Assembly (NCBI RefSeq): GCF_009909145.1
Contig: NZ_JAAAPJ010000021.1
Coordinates: forward strand, 1-64,000
DNA length: 64,000 nt
Reading direction: 5' to 3'
Origin: Corallococcus silvisoli
Lineage (GTDB): Bacteria; Myxococcota; Myxococcia; Myxococcales; Myxococcaceae
Part shown: piece by piece, positions 1 through 7,673 of the stretch
How positions within the stretch are numbered: position 1 is the stretch's first letter
Layout of the letters: the number at the start of each line of letters is the position of its first letter
Position numbers and translations under genes: made by a program
The notes under the pieces: model-generated
Told to the model about the DNA's origin: nothing
Seen by the model: the letters and a program-made list of their open reading frames with translations, nothing else
The model's database searches: none

Positions 1-2
1 AG

Positions 3-113
3 GGGCAGCGGCAGCAAGTCGAGGCCCTGGCGCAGCAGATTCTTGAGGCCGCCGTAGGAGTAGGTGCCGTAGTAGTGAGCTTCTGGATAATGATGCACTC
101 GTCGCGCAGATGA
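3..113 (+). CDS. C-terminal end of an unidentified protein (partial)
   Basis: The frame is open from the window edge and only the last 36 codons are visible, so the start lies upstream. The tail carries a hydrophobic run of about 20 residues (AAVGVGAVVVSFWIMM) and then a short charged end, which would suit a C-terminal membrane anchor. Its TGA stop overlaps the ATG of the next gene as ATGA, so the two are probably translationally coupled. The family cannot be recognised from so little sequence. Confidence 0.4.
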   Translation, partial: GQRQQVEALAQQILEAAVGVGAVVVSFWIMMHSSRR

Positions 114-316
114 CTACGGATGCGCGGAACGCGCTGAGGTATTACGGGGGGAAGCTGGAGATCCTGCGGAAAGGGATACGACAGAGCACGCAGGTCCAAA
201 GAGTCCGGCTCGTATATGAGGGTGGAGGACTCAAGCCCAAGAAGGCAGAGACGTTGGAGGCAGCTATGAGCGAAGCACAGGAAAAGGTCATTGGGGTGGA
301 GGTGATGGTCCAATGA
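110..316 (+). CDS. small hypothetical protein in a coupled accessory operon
   Basis: A 68-residue basic protein with no signal peptide or membrane segment. The start overlaps the previous stop (ATGA at 110-113) and the stop overlaps the next start (ATGA at 313-316), so it sits inside a chain of translationally coupled genes. I do not recognise a family. Because the next product looks like a toxin-immunity protein, this may be an accessory or adaptor protein of a polymorphic toxin locus, but that is inference from context only. Confidence 0.5.
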   Translation: MTTDARNALRYYGGKLEILRKGIRQSTQVQRVRLVYEGGGLKPKKAETLEAAMSEAQEKVIGVEVMVQ

Positions 317-1647
317 AAGTGCTGGATGCTCACGGCTCAAGTGTTGATGACAACTTCCTGTTCTCATACGAAGGAACCTTCGACCAGATGGCCGAAGTCG
401 AGCATGGGGTGGAGCCCTTCCTTCAGGCCCTCGCCGCCTGTTCTGGTAAGTGGATGCCAGATGTTGTTAGGGGAAAGCGCAGGCGAAGATTCTCTCGTGA
501 GGCTGTTTGGGAGGCACTGAAGGAACGTCGCGACGAGAACAGCACGTCCATTGGACTCTTTCGTGCGCACTCGCCTGAGTTGGATATGACGCTCAGTCTT
601 CGATTCCCCCCTCTCGCCCCGAAGCTACGAATATGGATCGACGTGAAGCCCCTCTCGCTCTTCTCTGAGACAGAGGAGTGCCGAAGCTTCATCGAAATGG
701 TCCGGACGTGGGCCATCCACTACCCGACTCCGTATGCTTCGGCCCACAGTATGGCGGACCGTGAGTTGGCGGGCTTCCCCCATTTCGGCCGAGAAGCTGA
801 GGTGTCTCGTAGGGATGGCTTCGACAAGGTCTACGAGGTGTGCTGGCTGAACATCTTCGGTCCGAAGCTGGTGGAGTCCGTAGGCCGAGAACGGATGCTC
901 TCGACGCCTGCTCACCTCGTGGAGGAACTTCCCAACGGTTCCGTCCTCCTGGTGCTACGGCCTTCCGCCGCCGACTTCGCCAGTGAGGAGGCTCGCGTGG
1001 CCCAGGCCCGAGCCCACGTCCACCTTCGGCCGGACCTCGACTTCGATACGGTGCTACGCACGCTGAAAGAGCGCAGCGCCGCACTCGTCCCCGTCGAGCC
1101 GCGCTTTCACCCCGACGTGGCGCCTTTCCTTTCGCGGCTGCCAGACGAGTTCGCCATCAGCGAGCGGCAACGGAAGATCGCCGAGTTCAACGCCTTTCGG
1201 CCACCGGAGCCGGAGGAGTGGCTCCCGGTCGGCCTTCCTGCAGATGTGGAGAATCAAGAGCGCGTCCGCAGCTACTACGGCGACCTGGCCGAGAGCCTCG
1301 TAGCTGCGCTGCATACCAAAGTGCCCAGCATCTTCGAAGCGACACCTGAGTCCCTCACTGACCTCGACTTCTACTTCTGGCGGGAGAACTTCCCGGAGCG
1401 GTATGAGCGAGACCTCATCGACGAGCACACTGCTCCGGCTCTCGGGGCCTTCCTGGGCGGCGTGCTGGTGCGGCGGCTGGGGGGCACATGGGTGCCGCGG
1501 CAGAAGCTGGAGGAGTCCCAGGTGCGGGTGGGCAATCGCGTCTGGCTGCCCTTCCTCCGAGCCCGCCGGTACATGCAGTCCCGCCAGTCGCTGCTAGACT
1601 ACTCGCTCACCCAGTTCTTCAAGGAGGCGGAGCGGCACCGGGGCTGA
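313..1647 (+). CDS. possible polymorphic-toxin immunity protein (Imm52 / type VI immunity-like)
   Basis: A 444-residue soluble protein with no signal peptide. The first 270 residues resemble the immunity-type proteins common in myxobacterial toxin loci (Imm52/DUF3396-like), with a Trp-rich region around residues 175-185 (CWLNIFGPKLVES) and a following LPNGSVLLVLRPSAADF stretch. The last 170 residues form a separate domain ending in a basic RxRRYMQSRQSLLDYSLTQFF motif. The start is fixed by its ATGA overlap with the upstream gene. The last 61 codons and about 230 bp downstream occur again at 2918-3314, so the locus has been duplicated and partly lost. The cognate toxin would lie to the left of the window. 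The family assignment is from general resemblance and is uncertain. Confidence 0.45.
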   Translation: MKVLDAHGSSVDDNFLFSYEGTFDQMAEVEHGVEPFLQALAACSGKWMPDVVRGKRRRRFSREAVWEALKERRDENSTSIGLFRAHSPELDMTLSLRFPPLAPKLRIWIDVKPLSLFSETEECRSFIEMVRTWAIHYPTPYASAHSMADRELAGFPHFGREAEVSRRDGFDKVYEVCWLNIFGPKLVESVGRERMLSTPAHLVEELPNGSVLLVLRPSAADFASEEARVAQARAHVHLRPDLDFDTVLRTLKERSAALVPVEPRFHPDVAPFLSRLPDEFAISERQRKIAEFNAFRPPEPEEWLPVGLPADVENQERVRSYYGDLAESLVAALHTKVPSIFEATPESLTDLDFYFWRENFPERYERDLIDEHTAPALGAFLGGVLVRRLGGTWVPRQKLEESQVRVGNRVWLPFLRARRYMQSRQSLLDYSLTQFFKEAERHRG

Positions 1648-1880
1648 CTTGGAGCTGTCACTCCTTGCGCGCCAAGCGGTGTCGCCTGGCGCGCAGCCTG
1701 CGGTGCCGTATTCGCGTAATGGGGGACTCATGCATGGAGCCGGCGAGAGTGCGTCTTCTCAGCGGTCTCCTCGTCTGCTGGCGTCCTCTCGACCGTGCCT
1801 GTCATGACGACGGCCTCACCGGCGCCTCGCTCACTCGCGTTGACGCGCTGCCGAATCCGGCCTTGACGCGCTCCTGACTC
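1462..1880 (+). repeat. diverged direct repeat, left copy (partner 2918-3314)
   Basis: The end of the immunity-like gene and its downstream sequence are repeated about 1.45 kb further on. The coding part is well conserved (RVWLPFLRARRYMQSRQS is identical), and the non-coding part keeps blocks such as TGGCGCGCAG, GGCGCCTCGCTCACTC and CCTTGACGC at matching spacing. The two copies flank the convergently oriented Cys-repeat gene. Confidence 0.65.
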
Positions 1881-1900
1881 AGTGTCTGGAGACCGTCGCG

Positions 1901-2563
1901 CTAATCACGCCAACTGGCGCACTTGCCATCCGGTCTGCGCCAGCCGGGGCCGCCGCGGCTCCCGCATCCGCCGCTGCCATATCCATAGTTGCTGCGCGAT
2001 GTTCCCCTGCGATTGTTTCCATTGCTGCCCTGGGAGTCCTGATGAGGCTTCGGACTTGTAAGCTTTGCTTGCCGCTCTGCCTCGTCAACCTGGGCGCGCT
2101 CCGACTGCGTCAGCAGGGCCTTGTGGCAGAGGCTCGGGTATCTGCCATCAAGGCACATCCTCAGGTTTTCGCGCCGCTCTGCCTCGTCAACCTGGGCGCG
2201 CTCCGACTGCGTCAGCAGGGCCTTGTGGCAGAGGCTCGGGTATCTGCCATCAAGGCACATCCTCAGGTTTTCGCGCCGCTCTGCCTCGTCAACCTGGGCG
2301 CGCTCCGACTGCGTCAGCAGGGCCTTGTGGCAGAGGCTCGGGTATCTGCCATCAAGGCACATCCTCAGGTTTTCGCGCCGCTCTGCCTCGTCAACCTGGG
2401 CGCGCTCCGACTGCGTCAGCAGGGCCTTGTGGCAGAGGCTCGGGTATCTGCCATCAAGGCACATCCTCAGGTTTTCGCGTCGCTCTGCCTCGGCTGGGGT
2501 TTGTGCGTACGCACTTGTTGAGAGGGCCAGTGCTAGGATTGCGGAGTACAATAGCTGGGACAT
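1901..2563 (-). CDS. secreted protein with four identical 34-residue Cys repeats
   Basis: A 220-residue protein with a clear signal peptide (about 21 residues, cut after AYA) and a strong GGGGAG ribosome site before the ATG. The body is an array of a 34-residue unit, ERRENLRMCLDGRYPSLC plus HKALLTQSERAQVDEA, four times without a visible amino-acid change and preceded by one partial copy. Each unit has two Cys nine residues apart. The C-terminus is Gly/Asn/Ser-rich and ends CGSRGGPGWRRPDGKCASW, a tail seen on other exported myxobacterial proteins. It lies between the two copies of the duplicated immunity segment. No function is known to me; a surface or cargo role is a guess. Confidence 0.7.
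   Translation of the reverse strand: MSQLLYSAILALALSTSAYAQTPAEAERRENLRMCLDGRYPSLCHKALLTQSERAQVDEAERRENLRMCLDGRYPSLCHKALLTQSERAQVDEAERRENLRMCLDGRYPSLCHKALLTQSERAQVDEAERRENLRMCLDGRYPSLCHKALLTQSERAQVDEAERQAKLTSPKPHQDSQGSNGNNRRGTSRSNYGYGSGGCGSRGGPGWRRPDGKCASWRD
2072..2479 (-). repeat. 102-bp tandem repeat, four copies, in frame
   Basis: Four near-perfect head-to-tail copies start at 2072, 2174, 2276 and 2378. A fifth starts at 2480 but diverges after about 14 bases. The period of 102 bp equals 34 codons and keeps the reading frame of the secreted Cys-repeat protein. Identity at the DNA level, including third positions, points to recent expansion or homogenisation. Confidence 0.9.
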
Positions 2564-2917
2564 TCTCTCCCCCCTCGTCTGGTGCTTCAGGCCGCTCTCC
2601 AGTTGGTACGGTCTTGGAGCTTACACTTCGAGGCAGTGTTCCGAGAAGAGGTCGAGCGATCATGAATGGGAGCCGAGCATGGAGGGCGCGCAAAAGCTGC
2701 AAGAGCCGTGACGCTTGACGCCGCCTTTAGTCCGCGACAGTCCGGCATTGGAGGGAGCTCCCTCATCGAAGGGAGTCGTCGTCTCGGCAGGCAGAACGAG
2801 TCGATGACGACCTCGTGCTCGCCTCTTGCCCTTGTAGTGACGCGAAACCTACCGGGACCTTGGCGCCCTCATGACGTAGTGGACCGAAACTTGGGTAGCT
2901 CCCCCTACTTGGCAGAC

Positions 2918-3094
2918 GTGCTGGTGCAGCGACTGGGCGGGACGTGGGTACTGCGGGCAAAGATGGAGGAGTTCCAGGTGCGCATTGGGAAGCGCGTCTG
3001 GCTGCCCTTCCTCCGTGCCCGCCGGTACATGCAGTCCCGCCAGTCGCTGCTGGACTACTCGCTCACGCAGTTCTTTCTCGAGGCGGAGCGGTGA
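2918..3094 (+). pseudogene. 3' fragment of the immunity-like gene
   Basis: This reads VLVQRLGGTWVLRAKMEEFQ and on through VWLPFLRARRYMQSRQSLLD to the stop at 3094, closely matching the last 61 codons of the gene at 313-1647. The frame stays open upstream to 2666 but that extension shares nothing with the intact gene, and no plausible start or ribosome site is seen near the homology boundary. It is best read as the remnant of a second immunity gene after deletion, or of a partial duplication. Sequence 2564-2917 holds nothing else I can recognise. Confidence 0.65.
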
Positions 3095-3490
3095 CGGCCC
3101 TGGTTTGGAGCTGGAACTCTTTGTGCACCAGGCCGTGTCGGCTGGCGCGCAGTCCAAAGTGAGGAAGCGCCACTTTGTGGGAGGGGCCACATGCACCAAG
3201 CAGTCCGCGTCGGCCGAGGTGTATCCAATCATCTTGGGTATGGCTGTGTCGGCGCCTCGCTCACTCACCTTGACGCACTGCCCAATGTGGCCTTGACGCA
3301 CCCGTGACGCAGCGACCGAATTTTGGGAAGGCACAGGGCTACACCAGCCATCCGGTGTCGGTCGGTACCCCGTATAGACGAATTCAGCCAAGCGGCACCG
3401 AGTCGCTTCAGGCGCTTGCACAAACTGCTTGGCTAATCTTGAGTTATGAACCTCGATCGTCGATCATCGCTTCGATATAAGGAGCCCGGC

Positions 3491-5263
3491 ATGGCCCATA
3501 ACGATCAGGTACTACTGGACGAGATTCTCAATAAGAGACGAGTGGATCTAGCTCCCGAGCTGGGGCCTTCGGAGTTTTTCGAACTCTTTGCGGCGGAGCA
3601 GATCCTCAAGGAATATGATCTTTCGTACGATGAGCTCAGCGGAGGCATCACAGACAGCGGTGGAGATGGTGGTCTGGACGCCATCTACCTCTTTGCCAAT
3701 GGGGAGTTGGTACAAGACGACACAGACTTGGATGCACTCAAGAAGAATATTGCGCTTGAGTGGGTCATCATCCAATCCAAGACCACCGCCTCGTTCGAAG
3801 AGGAGCCTCTCAACAAGGCTCGCGCTGCGCTGGAAGACGCGCTTCGATTCGACCGTCCGCTCAAATCGCTGGGAAGCGTATACAATGAAGAGGTGTTAGC
3901 CGCGTTCGACCTCTTCAGGACGACCTACACTGAGTTGGCGCCGCGGTTCCCGACTCTCAAGATCTCGTTCTACTACGCCTCCCGCGGCGATCAGGTCCAC
4001 CCCAACGTTTCACGCAAGACCGCCGGCATCGTTCAAGCCGTGCAAGATGCGCTGTCTGGAGTGGAATGCACAACGGAGTTCGTCAATGCATCCAGGTTGT
4101 TGGCGCTTGCTCGAAAGACAGCTCCAACTTCTTTCGGACTTACTCTTGCGGAGAACCCCATTTCTGCTGGCTCGGAAGGGTTTCTCTGCTTGGTACGCCT
4201 TTCGAGCTATTACAATTTCATCACGGATGATGCAGGTCGGCTGCGGAGGCACCTTTTCGAGGCGAACGTCCGTGACTATCAAGGGAGCACAGAGGTCAAC
4301 GAAGGGATCCGGAGTTCCCTCGGCACCCCATCCGAAGATTTCTGGTGGTTGAACAATGGAATTACGATTCTTGCGTCAAAGGTAGCTTTGAGTGGTGGAA
4401 AGGTGCTGACGGTCCAGGATCCTCAGGTCGTGAATGGGCTTCAGACGTCGACTGAGGTTTATGGCTTTTTCAAGGGCCGTGCCGAAGCAGGCGATAGCCG
4501 TAACGTGCTCGTCCGTGTCTTCGTGTCTAATGACGTCGCTGGTCGTGATCGAATAATCAAGGCAACCAACAGTCAGAACCAAATGCCGTCGGCATCTCTT
4601 CGGGCTACCGACAAGGTTCAGCGAGATATTGAGGAGTACTTTCTTTCGCGCGGGCTGTACTACGACAGGCGAAAGAACTTCTACAAGAACGAAGGAAAGC
4701 CTCTGGAGAAGATTGTCAGCATCCCGTACTTGGCACAAGCAGTGATGGCTATAGTCGTCCAAGATCCTCACAACTCGCGAGGTAAGCCGTCGTCGCTTTT
4801 AAAGAGCAATGCTGACTATGCGAGGGTCTTCGATCCTAGCTTTCCCTTGTCGGTTTTTCTTGTCTGTGTGAATGTTATGCGGATCGCCGAGGCCTATTTG
4901 AGGGCGCATCCGAATGAGTTGGCACTGCTTCATCGCAATAACGTGAAGTTTCATCTTGCCATGTATGTTGTGGCTCATCTGGCCGGTGTCCCGAGTCCCA
5001 AGGCGCAAGTGGTTGCTGCTTTGGACCTACAGAGGCTCGACGATGCGCTGTTGAAGGTTTGCTTGGCAGAAGTAAGCAAGGTCTATCTGGAACGAGGAGG
5101 GTCAGACCAGGTCGCCAAGCGAAAAGAGTTTGGCGAGGCGCTTCAGCAACTCTTGGTGGAGAAGAAAAAGGCCGGGACCCTAGTGGCCGGCGCTCCCAAT
5201 ACAACAGCCGATTTAGGCGCGCCGCCTGTCTCTGCCTCAGCCGGGGCCGTTGGCAACCCCTAG
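3491..5263 (+). CDS. AIPR family abortive-infection/phage-resistance protein
   Basis: A 590-residue protein. Residues about 25-100 hold a restriction-endonuclease-like core: GGDGGLD with Asp63, then a strand ending Q95-S-K97, the D...(E/Q)xK pattern of Mrr-type nucleases. The middle has the AIPR signature (FWWLNNGITI near 283 and QVVNGLQTS shortly after). AIPR proteins are linked to phage abortive infection and are often found alone or beside restriction systems. I start at 3491 rather than at the upstream ATG (3446) because AAGGAG lies 7 nt before it. Base composition is lower in GC than neighbours and codon use is looser, consistent with horizontal transfer. No methylase or partner is visible, so it appears to be a single-gene system. 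The Ala/Gly/Pro tail is probably disordered. Confidence 0.8.
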   Translation: MAHNDQVLLDEILNKRRVDLAPELGPSEFFELFAAEQILKEYDLSYDELSGGITDSGGDGGLDAIYLFANGELVQDDTDLDALKKNIALEWVIIQSKTTASFEEEPLNKARAALEDALRFDRPLKSLGSVYNEEVLAAFDLFRTTYTELAPRFPTLKISFYYASRGDQVHPNVSRKTAGIVQAVQDALSGVECTTEFVNASRLLALARKTAPTSFGLTLAENPISAGSEGFLCLVRLSSYYNFITDDAGRLRRHLFEANVRDYQGSTEVNEGIRSSLGTPSEDFWWLNNGITILASKVALSGGKVLTVQDPQVVNGLQTSTEVYGFFKGRAEAGDSRNVLVRVFVSNDVAGRDRIIKATNSQNQMPSASLRATDKVQRDIEEYFLSRGLYYDRRKNFYKNEGKPLEKIVSIPYLAQAVMAIVVQDPHNSRGKPSSLLKSNADYARVFDPSFPLSVFLVCVNVMRIAEAYLRAHPNELALLHRNNVKFHLAMYVVAHLAGVPSPKAQVVAALDLQRLDDALLKVCLAEVSKVYLERGGSDQVAKRKEFGEALQQLLVEKKKAGTLVAGAPNTTADLGAPPVSASAGAVGNP

Positions 5264-6099
5264 CGAAGGCAGGAGCTTAGGCTGGTCATTTGCAACGTGC
5301 GTCTCAAGGTTGAGAGGACATGGTCAGCGAACTTGTTCCTGGCACCTTCGGGCGGCGCGCCTGGCGCGAGGCTTCTCGGGGGAGCCGTGGCTGCTGTTGC
5401 TGTCCACGCGGCTGGTGCTCGTTCACGCGCTGCCCCTCGCGGGGCAGCGCAGCCCCGCCCAAGCAGATCAGTGGGGCCGTCGTGGGCCGGTCGCGGCGGA
5501 CTTCTGCGCGGGCCACTGGAAGGCTCAGCACAGGAGAGGGCCAACGTCGGCGCATCCTCGGGCTGTCTTCCCCTGCCCAGAAGCTCCCCTTCGGACCCGC
5601 TACAGCCCGCGCGAGCAAGAGCAGAGAGGCGGGGAAAAGGGGGCTGGGCTGGTCGAGAAGCGCGGCCGAGACAGTCTGAGAGCCGTTTCGGAGCGCCTGT
5701 GCCGCGCGGCGAAATCGCGAGCACCCGGTAAGTGCCCGCCGCGTTTCGCTCTCTCGGTTAACAGCCACAAGGGGCCAATCCGTCGCCGAAAGGCTCCGAG
5801 TCGTCCTGGAGACAGGGAAGCGAAGCAACCCTGGAAGGTACGACATCGAAAGCCCTGGATTGTCAGAGTCGGCTGCCTGCGGTGGTTAACAAAACTGTTA
5901 ACCGCTCTCGGCCTCTCTCTCCCCAAAGCGGGTGAAAGAGCGCTCCAGAGAGCCCAGTCGGTGGCGGAGAAGAGGGGGCATCTCGCTCTGCGGGATAGAG
6001 AGCTGAGAGCGCCCTCTTCAGCACCGCGAGGAAAAATCCCTTGGGATTCAGCGGCTTAAGCACGAAGGCCCCGCGATGTCATCGCGAGGCCCGTGTTAA
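5264..6099. other. gene-less stretch between the defence gene and tRNA-Asn
   Basis: Frames are open on both strands here, but none has a ribosome site, a recognisable motif or the strong third-position GC bias of real genes in this window. It contains three copies of GGTTAACA (5756-5763 and both arms of the palindrome at 5884-5903) and an imperfect hairpin around 6068-6093. It may be the edge of a mobile island anchored at the tRNA, or a decayed insertion. Nothing else can be supported. Confidence 0.5.
5884..5903. repeat. perfect 8-bp inverted repeat
   Basis: GGTTAACAAAACTGTTAACC: two perfect 8-bp arms around AAAC. The same arm occurs once more at 5756-5763. It could be an operator or a recombination core; no gene next to it decides which. 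Confidence 0.5.
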
Positions 6100-6132
6100 A
6101 CAAAAAGGGCCCTACCGGTTGGTAGGACCCTT
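6100..6132 (-). terminator. intrinsic terminator of tRNA-Asn
   Basis: Read on the minus strand, a 12-bp stem with one mismatch (arms 6121-6132 and 6105-6116, four-base loop) is followed directly by a TTTTTG run. It starts 8 nt past the tRNA 3' end, so it closes the tRNA-Asn transcript. Confidence 0.8.
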
Positions 6133-6139
6133 CAAGTAG

Positions 6140-6212
6140 CTCCCCGACGTGGACTCGAACCACGGACATGGTGATTAACAGTCACCCGCTCTACCAGCTG
6201 AGCTATCGGGGA
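6140..6212 (-). tRNA. tRNA-Asn (GTT)
   Basis: A 73-nt cloverleaf with seven-base acceptor arms (TCCCCGA/TCGGGGA), a T-arm GTTCGAGTC and anticodon stem GGTGA/TCACC around loop CTGTTAA, giving anticodon GTT. CCA is not encoded. It has its own promoter and terminator. It borders the accessory region to its left, the usual arrangement when a tRNA 3' end serves as an integration site. Confidence 0.95.
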
Positions 6213-6253
6213 ATATGTCCCGTCGCGGCGGCGTGCTGCCGTGACGGACGCGA

Positions 6254-6282
6254 TTTCTAGAGAACCGAGCCTGCCCTGTCAA
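6254..6282 (-). promoter_or_regulatory. housekeeping sigma-factor promoter of tRNA-Asn
   Basis: On the minus strand a perfect -35 box TTGACA (6277-6282) is followed by 17 nt and TAGAAA (6254-6259), predicting a start about 35 nt before the tRNA 5' end. It lies inside the 5' region of the divergent methyltransferase gene. Confidence 0.8.
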
Positions 6283-6287
6283 CTGTC

Positions 6288-7547
6288 CTGTTCGATCCCA
6301 TCTCCCGACTTTCCTCGCAGCCCTGGTCGGCCCTGCGTGGACTCGCTCCCATCGCGTCCGATGCCCTTGGCCGGGTCCTCTCGGGGGACCCCGCCGAGCG
6401 CGTCCTTGACCGGACCCTGCGCTCCCACCGAGACCTGACCCGCGACGGGCGCCGGGCCCTGAAGGAGGCCGTCTTCAACGTCGGCCTCTGGCGCCGCCGG
6501 CTGGGGTTCCTCCTGGACGCGCCGGACGCCTCGCCCTCCCAGCTCCTCTTCGCGCTCCTGCATGGACTGGGGGGCGTTCCCGCCCCGGAGGCCGCGGCCT
6601 GGGCCGGACTGGACGCTCCCGTGCCGCTGCGCACGGACACACCGCCGTCACTGGCCCTCCGGGCCTCCCTGCCGGACTGGCTCGCGGACCACCTCACTCG
6701 TGAACTGGGCCCGGAGGCCGAAGCCTTCTGCGCCCACCTCAACGTCCCAGGCCCCATCACCCTCCGGGTGAACCCAGCCCGCCTCTCCCGGGACGCCCTC
6801 GCCGCGCGCCTGTCCTCCGAAGGCGTCGCGACCCGTCCCGGCGCCTGGAGTCCGCTCGCACTCCATGTCGATGGGCCCCGCCCGAACCTCTACGCCCTGC
6901 CATCCCTTCGCGAGGGCCTGTTCGAGGTCCAGGACGAGGGCAGCCAGCTCCTCGGGCTCCTCGTGGAGGCCCGGCCCGGCGAGACGGTGCTGGACCTGTG
7001 CGCCGGAGCAGGGGGCAAGACGCTCCAACTGGGGGCCTCCATGGAGAACTCGGGCCGGCTCATGGCCTATGACCCGGATGCGGAGCGGCTGGACCGGCTC
7101 CAGCAACGCGCCTCCCGCGCCGGACTCACCCGCGTCCAGGTGCTCCGGACTCCGCCCTCCGCGGGCCTCGGCGCCGACCGCGTCCTCGCCGACGTGCCCT
7201 GCTCCGAGCTGGGCTCGCTCCGCCGGGGCCCGGATCTCCGCTTCCGGCTCACCCCGGACTCCCTCTCCCGGTTCACCTCCACCCAGCGTGACATCCTGGC
7301 CCTCGCCGCCGCCTGCGTGCGCCCCGGCGGCCGCGTCGTCTACGCGACCTGCACCGTCAACCGCGCGGAGAACCAGGACGTCGTCGCGGACTTCCTCCGC
7401 TCCCGGCCCGACTTCCACTGGGTCCAGCCCGGCGCCGGATGGCTTCCGCCCGCCTGCGTCCAGGACGGCTTCCTCCTCGTCACGCCCCATCGTCACGGCA
7501 CGGATGGCTTCTTCGCCGCCGTGCTCGAACGCGGGGCGGCGGGGTAG
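6288..7547 (+). CDS. RsmB/NOP family rRNA (cytosine-5) methyltransferase
   Basis: A class I SAM-dependent methyltransferase, of the group that methylates C5 of rRNA cytosines. The N-terminal half is an RsmB-like RNA-binding region (LDRTLRSH, RALKEAVFNVGLW). The catalytic domain has SAM motif I VLDLCAGAGGKT, ADVPCSELGSLRRGPD with the release cysteine, and YATCTVNRAENQ with the catalytic cysteine. Homology clearly begins near 6300, yet the frame has no ATG, GTG or TTG between the in-frame stop at 6258 and the GTG at 6621; only CTG codons (6276, 6288, 6333) are available. A start at 6288 gives 419 residues, near the family norm, and is a guess. A start at 6621 would delete most of the N-terminal domain. 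Confidence 0.75.
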   Translation: MFDPISRLSSQPWSALRGLAPIASDALGRVLSGDPAERVLDRTLRSHRDLTRDGRRALKEAVFNVGLWRRRLGFLLDAPDASPSQLLFALLHGLGGVPAPEAAAWAGLDAPVPLRTDTPPSLALRASLPDWLADHLTRELGPEAEAFCAHLNVPGPITLRVNPARLSRDALAARLSSEGVATRPGAWSPLALHVDGPRPNLYALPSLREGLFEVQDEGSQLLGLLVEARPGETVLDLCAGAGGKTLQLGASMENSGRLMAYDPDAERLDRLQQRASRAGLTRVQVLRTPPSAGLGADRVLADVPCSELGSLRRGPDLRFRLTPDSLSRFTSTQRDILALAAACVRPGGRVVYATCTVNRAENQDVVADFLRSRPDFHWVQPGAGWLPPACVQDGFLLVTPHRHGTDGFFAAVLERGAAG

Positions 7548-7673
7548 GGCGCCCACGCTCACGGCCGGCAGGCGGCCGAGCGCTCCACGGAGCCTCGTTC
7601 CGCCGGCCAGCGGTACTCAACGCTTCGACCTCCCGCCCCCCTGAATCACCGTGTCGCCTCCGCCCCGGGTGCT

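Noticed and set aside
2072..2479. CRISPR-like array
   Set aside because: Units are contiguous with no spacers, 102 bp long and in frame in a secreted protein.
2042..2718. Three plus-strand frames across the 102-bp repeats
   Set aside because: The repeat length is divisible by three, so every frame stays open; only the minus frame has a signal peptide and ribosome site.
3446..3490. Earlier ATG for the AIPR gene
   Set aside because: No ribosome site, while ATG 3491 has AAGGAG at good spacing and starts the conserved region.
5250..6059. Open frame of 269 codons after the AIPR gene
   Set aside because: No ribosome site, no third-position GC bias, a comparable open frame on the other strand and no recognisable motif.
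6241..6438. GTG-initiated 65-codon frame after tRNA-Asn
   Set aside because: It overlaps the methyltransferase N-terminus in another frame and the tRNA promoter; no ribosome site.
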